Shown: one piece after another, positions 45,710 to 58,565 of the stretch
Numbering within the stretch: the first letter of the stretch is position 1
How the letters are laid out: every line of letters starts with the position of its first letter
Source: Callipepla californica brunnescens
Taxonomy: Eukaryota > Chordata > Aves > Galliformes > Odontophoridae
Direction of reading: 5' to 3'
NCBI GenBank assembly: GCA_023055505.1
Contig: JALIRH010000004.1
Location: forward strand, 20,455,368 to 20,519,367
Length of the DNA: 64,000 nucleotides
The notes under the pieces: model-generated
Databases searched by the model: none
Seen by the model: only the letters and a program-made list of their open reading frames with translations
What the model was told of the DNA's origin: nothing
Program-made: the position numbers and the translations under genes

Positions 45710-47357
45710 CTGTGGGAACACAAAGATTATTGATCAGAATTGCTTGCTTCTTTGCTACTTGTATGGTGACAGAGCTCAAAGACCATACAGAAAAAAGTGA
45801 GGTGGAACTAAAATCAGGACGAGAGAAAGAAGAGCAGTTTTATCACTGTGATCCCCGGATAAATGTAGAGTCTGCAAAGACTGCAATTACCTTGCACAGA
45901 AAGCCAGAATGCAATTACTGAGTGCAAATATTTCCCTGAACTTTCCTCTGGTATTATGAGAACAGAATCCCCAGGCACAATGGAAGACACATGCCACTGC
46001 TTGCCTGCCCTCCCACCCTTTTACATATACACATGATAAAACACTAAGATTGTAACGACTTCAACCAACCCAAGGTAAGAAATTCCACAGTTAACATTTC
46101 TGTACCCTATAGTCATCCTGTGTGGCTTGGTTAAGCTTCACGTCTCTCGTGTGATCTTGCATGTTTAAAATCCTACAGTTTGTCATAGACAGTTACAACT
46201 AGATTTAACCATCTGTAGTTGAACCCCCTCTGCAGAGCTAGAAGGGAGATTAAGGCCACACAAACTATAAAGACAATATGCAACTGTCTAAAAAAAAAAA
46301 AAAAAGAATTATTACGCTAATTTGAGACCTCAGCATTATACTGGCACATTGCCTCTTGCTACTTTATCCTTCCTCCTGTGAGTTGCAGTAACCAAAACCA
46401 CACCAACCACCATTCACCACAGTTTACAGATGTGAAAAAGTGCACTTTGGTCACTATACTGCTTACTCGTCATGGTCTTTTTCTCATGACCTGTTGACTG
46501 AGCCCAGAAAGAAGAGAGACAGTAGATAACCCTAGCGTAGTTTTTATCTAGACTGAGTTTCTTTCAAATTTGGGAAAAGAAAAGGAGAAGCCTTCTTTTC
46601 ACAATGCATAAAAAAAAAGCAAAAATGACACCCTTTTTAATATTAAAGATTCACATATGGCTACTTTAGCCTGGCCTATTAAATCCAGATAAAATGTAAA
46701 CAGATATCACAATTCTAGTATCGCTATAAAATCATAACATCATACCAAAACCAAAATGAAACATGCTTGATATAGTATTCGGACCTTTCAAATAACTTTA
46801 TGATGGGCAACTATTTGTCTTGTAGTGCTATGCCTCACTGAATCCGCTCTGCTCCTTACAGCTCCATAAATCCGATATAACAAATGTTTACATTCCCAAC
46901 ACTCAGAATGGTGAGGATGAAAATCTTTTTCTCTAATATTTTTCCTTTGGAGTATTGAAATTAAGCACTGAAACCCAGTCGGACCAAATACTTTGTGAAA
47001 AATAGCAAGGAAATGCAAAGGAAATGTAATGAGAAAATAAGCTTCTGTCAGTGTATTCTGAATGCCAATCATACGATTCCGAAGAAAATGAAGCTTTTGG
47101 AGCTTTTAATATGAACAGACTTTCATTCAATTTGGATTAACCTTCTTAAGAAACTGAGAAAAGACTATGTACCCTCTACTGCACACACGTGCTATTAATT
47201 CTCGTTCAATTAAAATCAAAGGAAAAAACCATCCAGAGCTGCCCTCTGTAACAAGTTAAATACATTCTCAGAGCAGTTGAGGCCAACAGCTAGATCTGTG
47301 TCACAGCCCAACAATGACATTTTCAGATAGGTAGGACAGCCATGAGAGATTTAGAGA

Positions 47358-47505
47358 TCACAGAATCATAAAACAGTTTTAAAACCTTGGGACCTTATAG
47401 ATCCAGTTCCAATCCCCTGCCTACAGCAGGTTACCAACCACTAGATCAGGCTGCCAGGGCCCCATCCAACCCAGTCTTGAACAATTCCAAGGGATGGGGT
47501 AAAAC
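47358..47505 (-). mobile_element. CR1-like LINE fragment, diverged
   Basis: It begins CACAGAATCATAAAACAG and continues with TAGATCCAGTTCCAATCCCC and GGGCCCCATCCAACCCAGTC, a diverged reverse-complement CR1 3' region. Confidence 0.75.
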
Positions 47506-47619
47506 AACACTTTTACTACAAGTTACACACAAAACAGCAAAGCACTATGGAAGCTGCTTACATCTTTGCACTACTGGCAAAGGGCATTCTAAGAAAAGTT
47601 GGTTTTTTTTGTTTGATTG

Positions 47620-47639
47620 TTTATTTATTTATTTATTTA
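47620..47639. repeat. (TTTA)n microsatellite
   Basis: Short TTTA tetranucleotide run following a T-run at about 47603-47610. Confidence 0.85.
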
Positions 47640-50145
47640 ATGGCACTGATGTCAAACAGAGATAGATATTAAAGACTGCTCAGCTTCTTTTCTTACTGTC
47701 CAGAGAAAAATCTCTGCCTCAGCAGTCCTGTCTCATAATTTCCATTACAGGCACTTCTAAGGTTCACACACACAGTTGAGGAAATCACATCCATTGATAC
47801 AGAAGCCTAGTACTGCCCACTCCTGAATCTGAACCTAGAGGCAAATAAGGAGGTGGGCCCAAACCACAATGCTCCTGGAGAGGAGGCTAGAGAAACAATT
47901 CAGCAGATCTGGCAGTGTTACCAGTCCCCAAGTAGTTAGAGCATCTTAGAGGGTTCTAGCCAGGCAGGGTAAAAACATTCTATGAGGAGACAACTGGAAA
48001 CAACCTCAAATATATGGCACAATCCCTTGCAAAAAGCAACAGGTTATAGCTCTTGTGGTCACTTGTATCTTTGTGCCATTGCACAAGCATGGAAATTGCT
48101 TTCATATGTCTAACATCTGGCCCAAATTTAGCATTAAAAAGTTTAGCCCTAATAAACTAGTCAACAAATTCCAGGAAAAATGGTGAGGAGGAGGAGCGGG
48201 GACTTTTTTGGCCCTTTGAATGCTCCACTGCAAAACAAAACCTGTGGCTGATTCTCTGAGCTTCAACAAACTTGTTATTTTGAAAGCTTCCTCAGATGCA
48301 GTATTTGCCATTGATCCTTTTTGCATTATTTCAAACTGGAAATTACACAGATGGGATCTGTGAATCTGTCTGAAACCTTCAAGAAAAAGTGGTCATGTTA
48401 TTCTTCTGAATTTAACGGCTCTTTCACTCCTTGCAGGACCTGGGATACGGCAGCGTAAGTTATTCTGTTTGTTTTGCCATTCTTCTCACCAAAGCCTGAG
48501 TGTGTGGGGGAAGGAAAGAAAAGAACAGTGTTTTGCAGTGCTTTCACTTGTGACAACAGCAGCTGCTGTGCTCTGTGCCTCCTGCCCTTCTTTAATTCTT
48601 TTCAGTGCTCCCCATCTACATTTTCCCATTGCTAGAGCAGCATCTCCACCCCCCTTCCATTCAAAAATACTAGCAGAGCCTGAGGGGAAATGGTGACTAT
48701 ACACCCCAGATACGGAACATCTGCTGGAAATCTAACAAGTAAGAATTCCTGCCATAGTGCTAAGATCTAAAATTACATCAGCAAGAGGGAGTATGAGAAT
48801 CAGCTCACAATAAGTAAGGACCAACCTGGACCTTCAACCAGAACTAGAGTCAGGTCCAACTGAAACCTCTGTTCAATGTTCCAGAAGAGATTCAAGTTTT
48901 CTAGACAACTGCATCTGCTATTAACTGCTCAGGTTGTATGAGTAAAAGGATGAACTGGTGAACAGCTCCACTATCCAGGAGCTTGGCCAAAAAAGGGTAC
49001 GTCCATATCTAAACTATGAAGCTCTTTTTTCCAACAGGAGCCAACCCAAACCTGATTAGTACTGGAGAATTTTAACCTTGAAACTGAATTTAGCAACTAA
49101 GGACATTTACTTCTGTTCCAAAGCAAAAAGGATCAAATAATATTTTGATGAAACATCTTTTTGACAATATCCATAAAGCATATTCTGGTGCCCTTTCTCA
49201 GTTGTGTTCACAGCACTGACTTCTGTTTGGCCCCACAGACAGCAGGCAGAGTGTCACCGAGGCAAAGGCTATAAATTCTAAGTCTGGACACAACTCATCT
49301 TTCAACATTGATGTTCCCAAGGAAACAGGAACCACATTGCCTGTGTATATACATAAAAATGACTGTGAAACAGTCAGATAACTTAAAGGTTTCAAAAGGA
49401 GAAAAGCTAACTTTTATTTGAAATGAAAAAGAATACAGTGCAGAGATACTACATTTTAAACTCATCTAGATGTAATTCATCTGTAACTTCAGATAAACAT
49501 CCTTATTTCAGGACTTAACAGTGAATCTACTCAGTAAATAAGCTTCAGCTTTAACAAATAAATGTCTAGAAAAGACAGACAAGTAGTCCTGAAGTTTTCT
49601 CTATAGTGAAGCCAACAGCAAACTGGTTTGAAAATATTTTATTTAGTTACAAGTTTTATCCAGGGCCATGAAGGCTCAGCAAGATCAGCAAATCATCCAA
49701 GAGGACCAGGAATATGTTTGCCATACATTGAAGAGAATCAAGGATAATTGTAATGACTTCTGTGTTTCCTTTACATGTGTAAATCCTCCTTCCAATGCAC
49801 AAAAGGCGATCATTGCCTATTTAAACTTGACCTCTTTTCCAAATCACCTCTGAACATCTGTGCCCCAAGAAAAACAAGATCTACATTGCCAGTATAGATA
49901 CATGTGTGTAAAAATAACTGTGAAACTAATGTTTTTGAAACCTTGAAACTTAAGTTCACTTCTATTGGAAAGAAAATGACTTTTCAATAGGAGAGAATCC
50001 AAACTTGAAAGAGATATCATGAGTAACCCAGCCTTCTTTAAACAATAGCTTAAGTTGTTTAGATGCTACAGAAACAAGTCAAGAAATCAGAAGAACATGA
50101 CTTTCATTAGTTCCAGTGCTTCTCTCTCATAAAAATAAATAAATA

Positions 50146-50160
50146 CATATATATATATAT
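50146..50160. repeat. (AT)n microsatellite
   Basis: Short alternating AT run preceded by AAAT units. Confidence 0.85.
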
Positions 50161-52843
50161 GTTGAACAGCCAGTAATATGTGGCTCTTCTCTGCTTAAAA
50201 CATAAGACAGACCAATCTTCTTCTGCATGTGAATCACTCCCCACTTGGGCAAAGGCATATACCACATTTTCTGGTCACAAACCGTTCTGGGAGGCAGGAG
50301 ATAAATAACCTCCTTCAGGGTGGATACTTTCCTGCTGCCACACAAGTTTAAGCCAGGCTTAAGTGCCAAAGCTAGCCAGTAGTACCAGCCCAAGCAGGCA
50401 CTTCTGGCTAATTTCATATCCCAGTCAGGGATTTGAATTACTCAATGTGGATCTATTGTTCTTACCCTGAGATAAGCTGCCTTTGAACAGCTTGAGCCAC
50501 AGGTTAGCAACTGCAATAAATATTTGCTCACTGCAATGCAGATCAAAATTGCTTACTGAAAAATTTAGCACATCTGGCATTAAAGCAGAAGATGTCAGCA
50601 TGATTTTTACTACTTGCACATTTTCAGCATTTCCTCCCCACTTTCTCCATTACCACTCCCCACTCCCACATATTTAGATTGTCGTATCTCCCTCAATTAC
50701 TATATTTTTAGAAGCTTAATAAAGGAGATGAGAAATCAAAGAATATTATATTGTCCAGTTTTCCAGTGGCATCAATTTCCTTAGCCATTCACTGAGGTCT
50801 CTTTCTGAGGACACTAGGAATTTTTGCTTTGCTTTCTCATGTTCCATCTTTGCATGGTTACCCTTGTTTACTGACAAGTATCTCTCAGGTTTTCAGTGAA
50901 AGACTTAAAAATGGAAAATACTCAGATACATTAAGAAGGGCAAGGTGAGAAACAGGAGGTAATGGAACAGGGATCAAGCTTAGGGAAAAATCTCCATTAA
51001 TTTATGCTGAGTGCAGCACTGGGAAAACATAAAGATCACATCACAGAACCCAGAGGAGCCAATAAAAATATTCCTTTGTACAGAGGATGTCGCATCCAAG
51101 ATACATCTTCACATGGTGTCTACCCATTCTCTTCCCTGCCTACAGCAAATGATTTTTATTTTATATTTCTCCAAAGAAGATTCAGGGTGAGATGCCCCTT
51201 GGGCTGGATGGATGAGACTACTCATTTGTATATGCTTCTTTAAGTGAGAGGATGCTGAATTTCCCTTGTCTTGACCACAAAACAAGCCACATTTATAGAG
51301 CCATTTGTATACAAAGCAGCGGATAAACATTTAATAAATGTGTATTTAAATACAAAACTGGTTGGAAGTGTTTAGTGGCAAGAAGGGAGGGAGAATAAAG
51401 TAAAACAGCACAAACCGAGTAAAGGTTTTACAGATGTATTTTTAATCACTGATACAGATTTATTAATTCACTCTACATACATGCTAGGAGTTAAAGAAAC
51501 CTCACCAAGAAAGTAATCCTGCACAGATGTACTTTCGGCAATATTATGCATTTTAATTTTTCAGCTGAATAACTCTAAAAATTTACCTCATTAAGTTAAA
51601 AATTTAAGAAAAAACATGCTAATAAGCACAGCAGGAGAGTACCGGCTGAATAATAGCAACATCTGAGCTTCTTCCAGAATGCTGTATCAACAGTCTCAGC
51701 CTTCTATCTGATTCATAACACACACAAAACCTGAACTGAGGCATTGCTTATCATTGCTGACTCTGAAGTCCTCTGTAAAAAACACTGCCAGCCTATAGTA
51801 ATGTCAAATTCAGCTACACCTGTGGAAGCTATAGCAGCCCATCTCACACAGTTTTGTACTGAATACAGCAATCACACAGAACAGAAGCTGAAAAATCACT
51901 GGGTGAAAGAGCAAGATCAGACTGTGTAACATGGAAAGGCTAGTAAGACAACACACCATAACCTTTCAGGGGGTAGGGAAGAGGTTGATCTGCTTCCTTC
52001 CCAATCTCCCTATTGCAGGAGATTATTCAGTGCTTCATGACGACAACTATCTGTTTACCTATCAATATCAACTGAGATTCATTTTTCTGCATCTAGCCTT
52101 TCCCTATTGGGTTTGCAATAGGGAAGAAAATAGGAGAAGAAGATAGGATTCTGCCTTCTACTTTGGTAGTCTCACTGTTTCTAATTGTTGATTAAGAGTG
52201 AGAGCACATAGGGATATAGATGAATCACGCAGACTAATTTATACATCAAATATTGCAAAAAGCAGTCACACATTGACTATGGAAAACACATATAATGTCC
52301 CAAACATTAACAGTCGAAAAGGGATGGCTAACAACCTTCTAGGTCAACTACTGCCCTCAGTAGCAGACTTCACTTAAATGAATTATTTAGACTGCTCTGA
52401 AATGTTATCTGACACTGAACTCTACTGCTAGAATGCTAGCCAGCTGAGATTAACTCTTTCCAATTCAAAATTTGAAGAATCCCTTAGGAAGATAAGGGAT
52501 GCTGGAGAACAACTTACAATTTTATATAACTTCATTTCATCCTAAACATAAACGAGGTAAACTTAGACGCTGTGCAAAGGGTTAAAAAATATATAAATAA
52601 TTGCTATCTTAAAAGGAAACTTGAAAAAAAATGCAAATTGTTTTCCGCATCTTTGCAAGATCTATATCTCTTCTCTGAAAGAATATTAACACTGCATTCA
52701 ACAGTGTACTCACCAAACACTTGTGTTATATTTAAATCTAATTGTTTGGTGACTAACAACAATGTTGGTAGAAAAAACACAAAATATTTACCCTGACCCT
52801 CACATGGGTTTTGATTGCTGCTACTTCTACATCTAAAATAATG

Positions 52844-52845
<2 letters not shown>

Positions 52846-52869
<24 letters not shown>
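52846..52869. repeat. Poly-T run (T24)
   Basis: Uninterrupted T homopolymer in non-coding DNA upstream of PAPLN. Confidence 0.95.
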
Positions 52870-52874
<5 letters not shown>

Positions 52875-54074
52875 AAAATTTACCTGCATAAAGCTGCCAA
52901 TATGCCAAGCACAACAAACTAATTGTGGGTACATCTGCTTCCTAAGCAACCACCTTTGTGGACTATGATGCTGACATACCTTTGGTGACACAAAGCAGGA
53001 AATTCCTCAGAAATCAGTAGGCTTATTTCCATTGCTATGCAACAGAAAGATGATTAACACAAGTAGAACCAAAAGATAGGTAAAAATAAAATAAATAAAT
53101 TAAAAAAATAAAATTAAACCCCACAGCTAACTTTGGAGGCGAAACCTCAGCCAGTGGAAATAAGGCCAGAGTTTCTAAGGACACCAGCCAAGCATCTTTC
53201 ATCTGCCACTAAAAATTAACTTCACAAAAAAGATGTTATGAGAGTGTGATTGCACAGCAATGCCTGGAGAGATCTCGAAGGAAGCACGTGCTCAACTGTG
53301 TGATCACAGCAAACTTACAACAGTGGAATCTAAATATAGATTGGCTCCTTGCTCTAAACTGTCTTTTTTTTATATATTTATTTATTTTACCACAGATGCC
53401 CGAAGCAGAATCTTTAGTTACTTCTTTAAGAGTTAAGCAGTGAAATAATCCTTTGGCAGTACTTATTTCCTTATGTGATGTCTGTATGTCAGGAAAGCTT
53501 AAGCTTGTTACTGCTTAGGGAAGCATAAACAAGTGTTTTGTTTGTAGACTATGCATACAAATACTTAACCAATCAAATCCTTAATGTTGAAGTCTCTCCT
53601 CACACATTTAATGAACTTTTGTTAGTCACCATGCAAGACAGGATTTGTTGCGCTCCAATATCTTATTTCAAATTCAATAGTAAGTTTAAAAAAAAATAAG
53701 ATGGTGAAACTGCATTCAGCAGAGTATCATTTCCAGTGAGATAAGTTCTTTTGACAAGTCCATCATACCACGGCCATAACTGTAAATGACTGTACTAGAT
53801 CAGAGCAATCATCTGACAGTCATCCAAATGTCTAGTCTTTGTATCTATGGTGGGTACTCCAAGGAGTTTATCATCAGTTTTAATGCTCCTCAAAGATCTA
53901 AAAGGAAAGCATCTTATTTCTTCAGTACTTCACTCAGTGAAGTACTTCCTCCTTGTATCAGCTAAGGACAAGGCTCTAATCAAGAGATCATACCAATCAT
54001 GAGAATACCTGTAATTATATCCAATGTATTCTAGGTGTTGTTCTTATACAAATATAGCATCTCTCATCCTCTTA

Positions 54075-54075
<1 letters not shown>

Positions 54076-54110
<35 letters not shown>
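54076..54110. repeat. Poly-A run (A35)
   Basis: Uninterrupted A homopolymer, the longest in the window, followed by GCGCTTTT. No gene-like sequence precedes it, so a processed pseudogene tail is not supported. Confidence 0.95.
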
Positions 54111-54111
<1 letters not shown>

Positions 54112-57100
54112 CGCTTTTATTTTTTTTCTACATAGTGATGAGTCACAAGGCATATACGTGATATCACAAAATGGTCAACATTTTATTAGCATTTAAGCCT
54201 TTCCTCTGAACAAAGAGAAAGTCTTTTGGCAGCGTAAACCCTACCTGTTTCAGGACACAACATTAGTTTGTCTTATTGCAGTCAAGAGCTCTGAATCAAA
54301 AGTGGATATATACACACATATAGTTTTTTATTTTTATTTTTTGCAGGTTTCCTATTTTCTAAATAAACACAAGTGGTTGCTTATAACCAAACTTGCAAAC
54401 ACTTTTCCTGGTAGTACCAACAAAACACCTCTTTTCCTATTTCCTAAATCCTTTCAGCAAGTCAGAGCACAGTCCCTCACACTGACACCAACCAAATCTT
54501 TGTGCCAACTTTGTAAGGCAAGTAATCCCTGAAGTAAGATATTTCACCAAGCAAGATCAGAGAAAGAAGAACTTCATCACAAAAACAGAGATACAGGGTT
54601 TGCATCAGAAGATTATCGCTTACTGAAGATCAGCATTTAAGATAATTCATTCTACAACCATGATTGCTTCTTTCCCCTTAAAATTTAAGCAAACACATTT
54701 GCTTTATTTCTTAATATCATACAGAGAGAGAAAGCAGCACAGGAAAACCTATACCTTCTCTTGAATGTCCCTTCAAGGTGTTTGTCAAAATTTTCCAGTG
54801 CTACATTCAGAGCGGACATTTACTAGTACAGAGATTTAGAATACGCACATGCTACAGTGTAACCACCCCAAACACAGCACTTCCCTAAACCATCAAGTGT
54901 TTACATTCATGAAACAAAATATTTAAAAATCAAACCGCTCTGAGCTGCCAGGATGCCCTCTGGTGCGTCAGAACCCAGAAACACTCTTGAAGTCTAAATT
55001 ATCTTACACAAGATGAAGAAAATACACTAAAAGCAAAATTTCTGGAGATCTCAAGTTTACCTTCTGCTTTTAATTTCTGCATTTTATTAATCAATCTTTC
55101 TGTTCACTAACCTCAACAAGCACCAGTTGAAGCTAGTGATGTGCCAAAGATACAAAGTCCTACCTAATTCTGTTGCACGTCACACACTTCCCTTCACTCT
55201 TTTTTAGAGCAAAGCATTAGTCCTAAAAGTCTAAGGGTGAGGCCATCCAGCACATGTGGCTGTGTAGCACACCAGCTCACCAGCAAGGTGCACCTGAGAA
55301 AGAATGGTTTTTCACAGCTGCTCCATTTACAGACCCTGCAAAATGCTCTGCTATTACAGAAGATAATATGTCTCTAAAAGACCAGGATAAAAAGATATCA
55401 GTTGCAAGTATGCAGAAAAGCTGGTGAAGGGCCACTGTAAGTACAATACTGAAGGTGTAAGAGAAACTCTTAAGCATTGTGAAGACCCTTCCAAAATAAT
55501 ATATAAGGTGTTCTTTAGGGTCCCTAGAGACAGACTTACAGACAGACTTCTGTCCCTAGAGACAGAAACTTAAAATCTCCTTGATCTCTCGAAATAAGAT
55601 CAGTTATTCCTGCCAATAGGAACTCCATTCAAGATCATTAACCTTATCAAAGCCCGTGAAACTTAGTTATTAAACAAACATTCCTCTACCTCCACTCAAC
55701 CACACACATGGAACACCAAGACATTAGACAAATCTACTGCCCTACCTTATTGTGACCAGTCCATTACCACCTCATCACCAGCACTGTTCCCTTAAGCAGC
55801 TTCTTGATCTGCCTCACATATCGCACCTCCTCCAGGATGAGATCCCATTCTGCAAACCACCCCTTTCACAAGCAGATCTACTGGTTTGAGCAGCATAGTT
55901 CAGTTGGGATCAGACCCCAAAATGGATCCTGTCTCACACAGCTGAAAGCAATACAGGCTGATTAGGAGACACTCCCTCTCCTGCTAGAACATTAATAGAA
56001 ACAGCTGAGCACTCCAGGGATAGTGGTTAGGAAATTTAAGAGTTCTAACACCTGGGTAGGGTTTTTATTTCTACCAGCAAAAATTATGTTTCTCCAGTCA
56101 ATATCCCTGCAACGTATGTCTTAGTTTCTGTGCTTTCTTCCTGGTGATGCACGTGCATCTGACCCTTCCACCCTTTTGTTTCCCCTCACTCACTTTGTCA
56201 GGGACAGTTTTGATTACATCAAGTTGTAGTGTAATTAATTGTGAGGGAAAGGGATCGGTGTTCACCAACCACGTGAAATGTTTTCTTCCCTCCCTACCAA
56301 GAAATCCAATTTTGCAATGTATGCACTTTGGTTTCTAATCTCCCCTGTGTTCTTTGAATTGAAGGGAAACAGCAGTGGAAGACTAAAAACAAACAAACAA
56401 AAAAAAACAGCACCGAAAGAAAATAGATGTCCAGGTGGAAGAGTAAGGAGACAGCCCAGGACACAAAGACAGCTCTTACCTTCTGTGTGTACCTGTGAAA
56501 TGTGAGTGCAAAAGCTGGAGGCACTGACACCACTCTGTAGCCAAGCAGCAAAACCCACTTTCCTATTGTTCAGGTTTAAACAGTGGCTCCTAACCCGCTC
56601 TTCTCTCCAGCTTCTGTTTGGTTATTAAGCCTTACAACACAGGAAAAGGAGAGTTGGGTTTCATTTAACCCCCTCAGCCTCCAAGTTTCTTCACAAGTTT
56701 TCCCTTTTGCTTAGGAAACCCAGAGCTCTAAGCATGCATGCACACATGCGTAACTTGGAATTGTTCCTAGCTCCTGTAATCTGTGTGTGAGCACACACGT
56801 TGGCTCTAAACTGTGCCTTAAGATACTGAAGGGGTGGAGCCCTTTATGAGTAGTTGTATTTTAGCTGTAGGCAGCATATCAAAAGTGAGACAGATTACTT
56901 TGGTATTCATTTTAGTAAGTAAGCTCCTAACTCTAAATGAAAATTATTTCCTTCAGAACTTTCCTTCAGAAGTTTGAAACACAGTTCAGAGAATTTTTTT
57001 TTTTTTTTGGAACAAAGAAAGTTTAGATACGATTACCAGCTAGATCTGGATATAAGCAGAGTTAAGCAGATCTCTGAGATTTGAAAATACTATTACTTTG

Positions 57101-58454
57101 GATACAGATACGAATTTAACCAAATACAATGGCAGCTCAGGTTTCTCTACTTTCGCCTTGAACAAACGTCACGCAATTTAGACACACTCTAAAAATTCCC
57201 ATGAAGGAACAATTTAGCAATAGAAAAGCTGTTGAGGGAACACAAATATAGTTGGATGCATTACAAGGAAAACTTGTGTTGTTAATCATGTGGATACTGG
57301 GGAAGTCATTGCATAACAAATGATGCTGTTGTTTTATCTAGAAAACAGATTCTTTTTCCCTCTATCGATTCTATCCCCTGCTAAGCATAAAATATTGAAA
57401 TACAAAGATCACTGATCTATAAAAATAGATTCATTAATGCTCTCAGCATTTTTACCCTACTTAAAAATTAGTAGGGCAGACATCTCCAAGATTATGACAA
57501 TAGCTTTGAAGCTTAAGTTTGGGTTGTTCTTTTTGTTTGCCTTCCTGTTTGAGAGTCCTTTTTCATCAGTAGTTCATTTGAAACTGTGAGGAATAGAACC
57601 CTACTTTCAAAAGGAAAGCTTTATCTTCTGCCTTCAGGTAACTCCATATGCTGGATCTACAAGGAAGACATCAATATGGGCAATGAAATATTGAGAGCTG
57701 GCACTGCTGGTCTCTTGTCGGCCACATTACTGCCTTACCTCATAAAAAGAGACAATAATCTGACAATTGTTGACAAGCCTAGACACCACATAGCTCCAAA
57801 CTGAAGTTTCCAACATCATAAATGCTCTAGGTGACACAGAACCACAAATACTACAGCAAGCAATTTTATTCAAGGGCTACAGCTTCTTTAATCCCTGTTG
57901 GTCAATCCTTGTCTGGCAACTATCTACAAAAGGTACACAGTACTCAAATTCTACAGTTACATATCCCATGCGGGACAGAGTTCAAATAAAAGTCACATCT
58001 TTTCCACTTGCAAAAAACAATCCTGTACTTTCCTGTCCAAGCTAGCTCTGACACAATAAACAAAGTCTACAGGATAAACTAACAGGAAAACCAACACAAA
58101 ATGTCAACACCTCCATCAACAAGCAGGAGAACCTCAAAGTTTTAAAGGTACAACACACCCCTGTGCTGATGCATGACTATTTATGTTCTCCTTTTCAGAA
58201 GAAACAATAATGGAACAATGTTAATGTCTAATTAAGAATATAGAGATTACTGTTGTTCCCTTTATAATCAAATTTTCCAACCTGCAGGCTTTTCTTTCAG
58301 AAAGATGTTACCTCAGCCTATCCTTCTTCCTCACCTATCTCATACTCCCAACTGGCCACTGGATACTGCTATCCTGCCAGCTGTCACAATTATATCCCAA
58401 GCTTTATGATATTTGATCCTCCAGAAATAAAAGCCTGAATGCTTAGTCTTACAT

Positions 58455-58565
58455 GAATCATAGAATCGCTCAGGTTGGAAAAGACCTTCAAGATCATCAA
58501 GTCCAATCACAACCCAACCATACTACCCTAACTATAACAACCCACTGCTAAATCATGTCCCTGAG
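58455..58565 (-). mobile_element. CR1 LINE 3'-end fragment
   Basis: GAATCATAGAATCGCTCAGG, TTGGAAAAGACCTTCAAGAT and CATCAAGTCCAATCACAACC form the reverse complement of a CR1 3' end, followed by the usual downstream CR1 segment (ACTGCTAAATCATGTCCCTG). Confidence 0.85.

Noticed and set aside
54040..54110. Processed pseudogene ending in the A35 run
   Set aside because: No cDNA-like or protein-like sequence precedes the run on either strand, and no target-site duplication is apparent.
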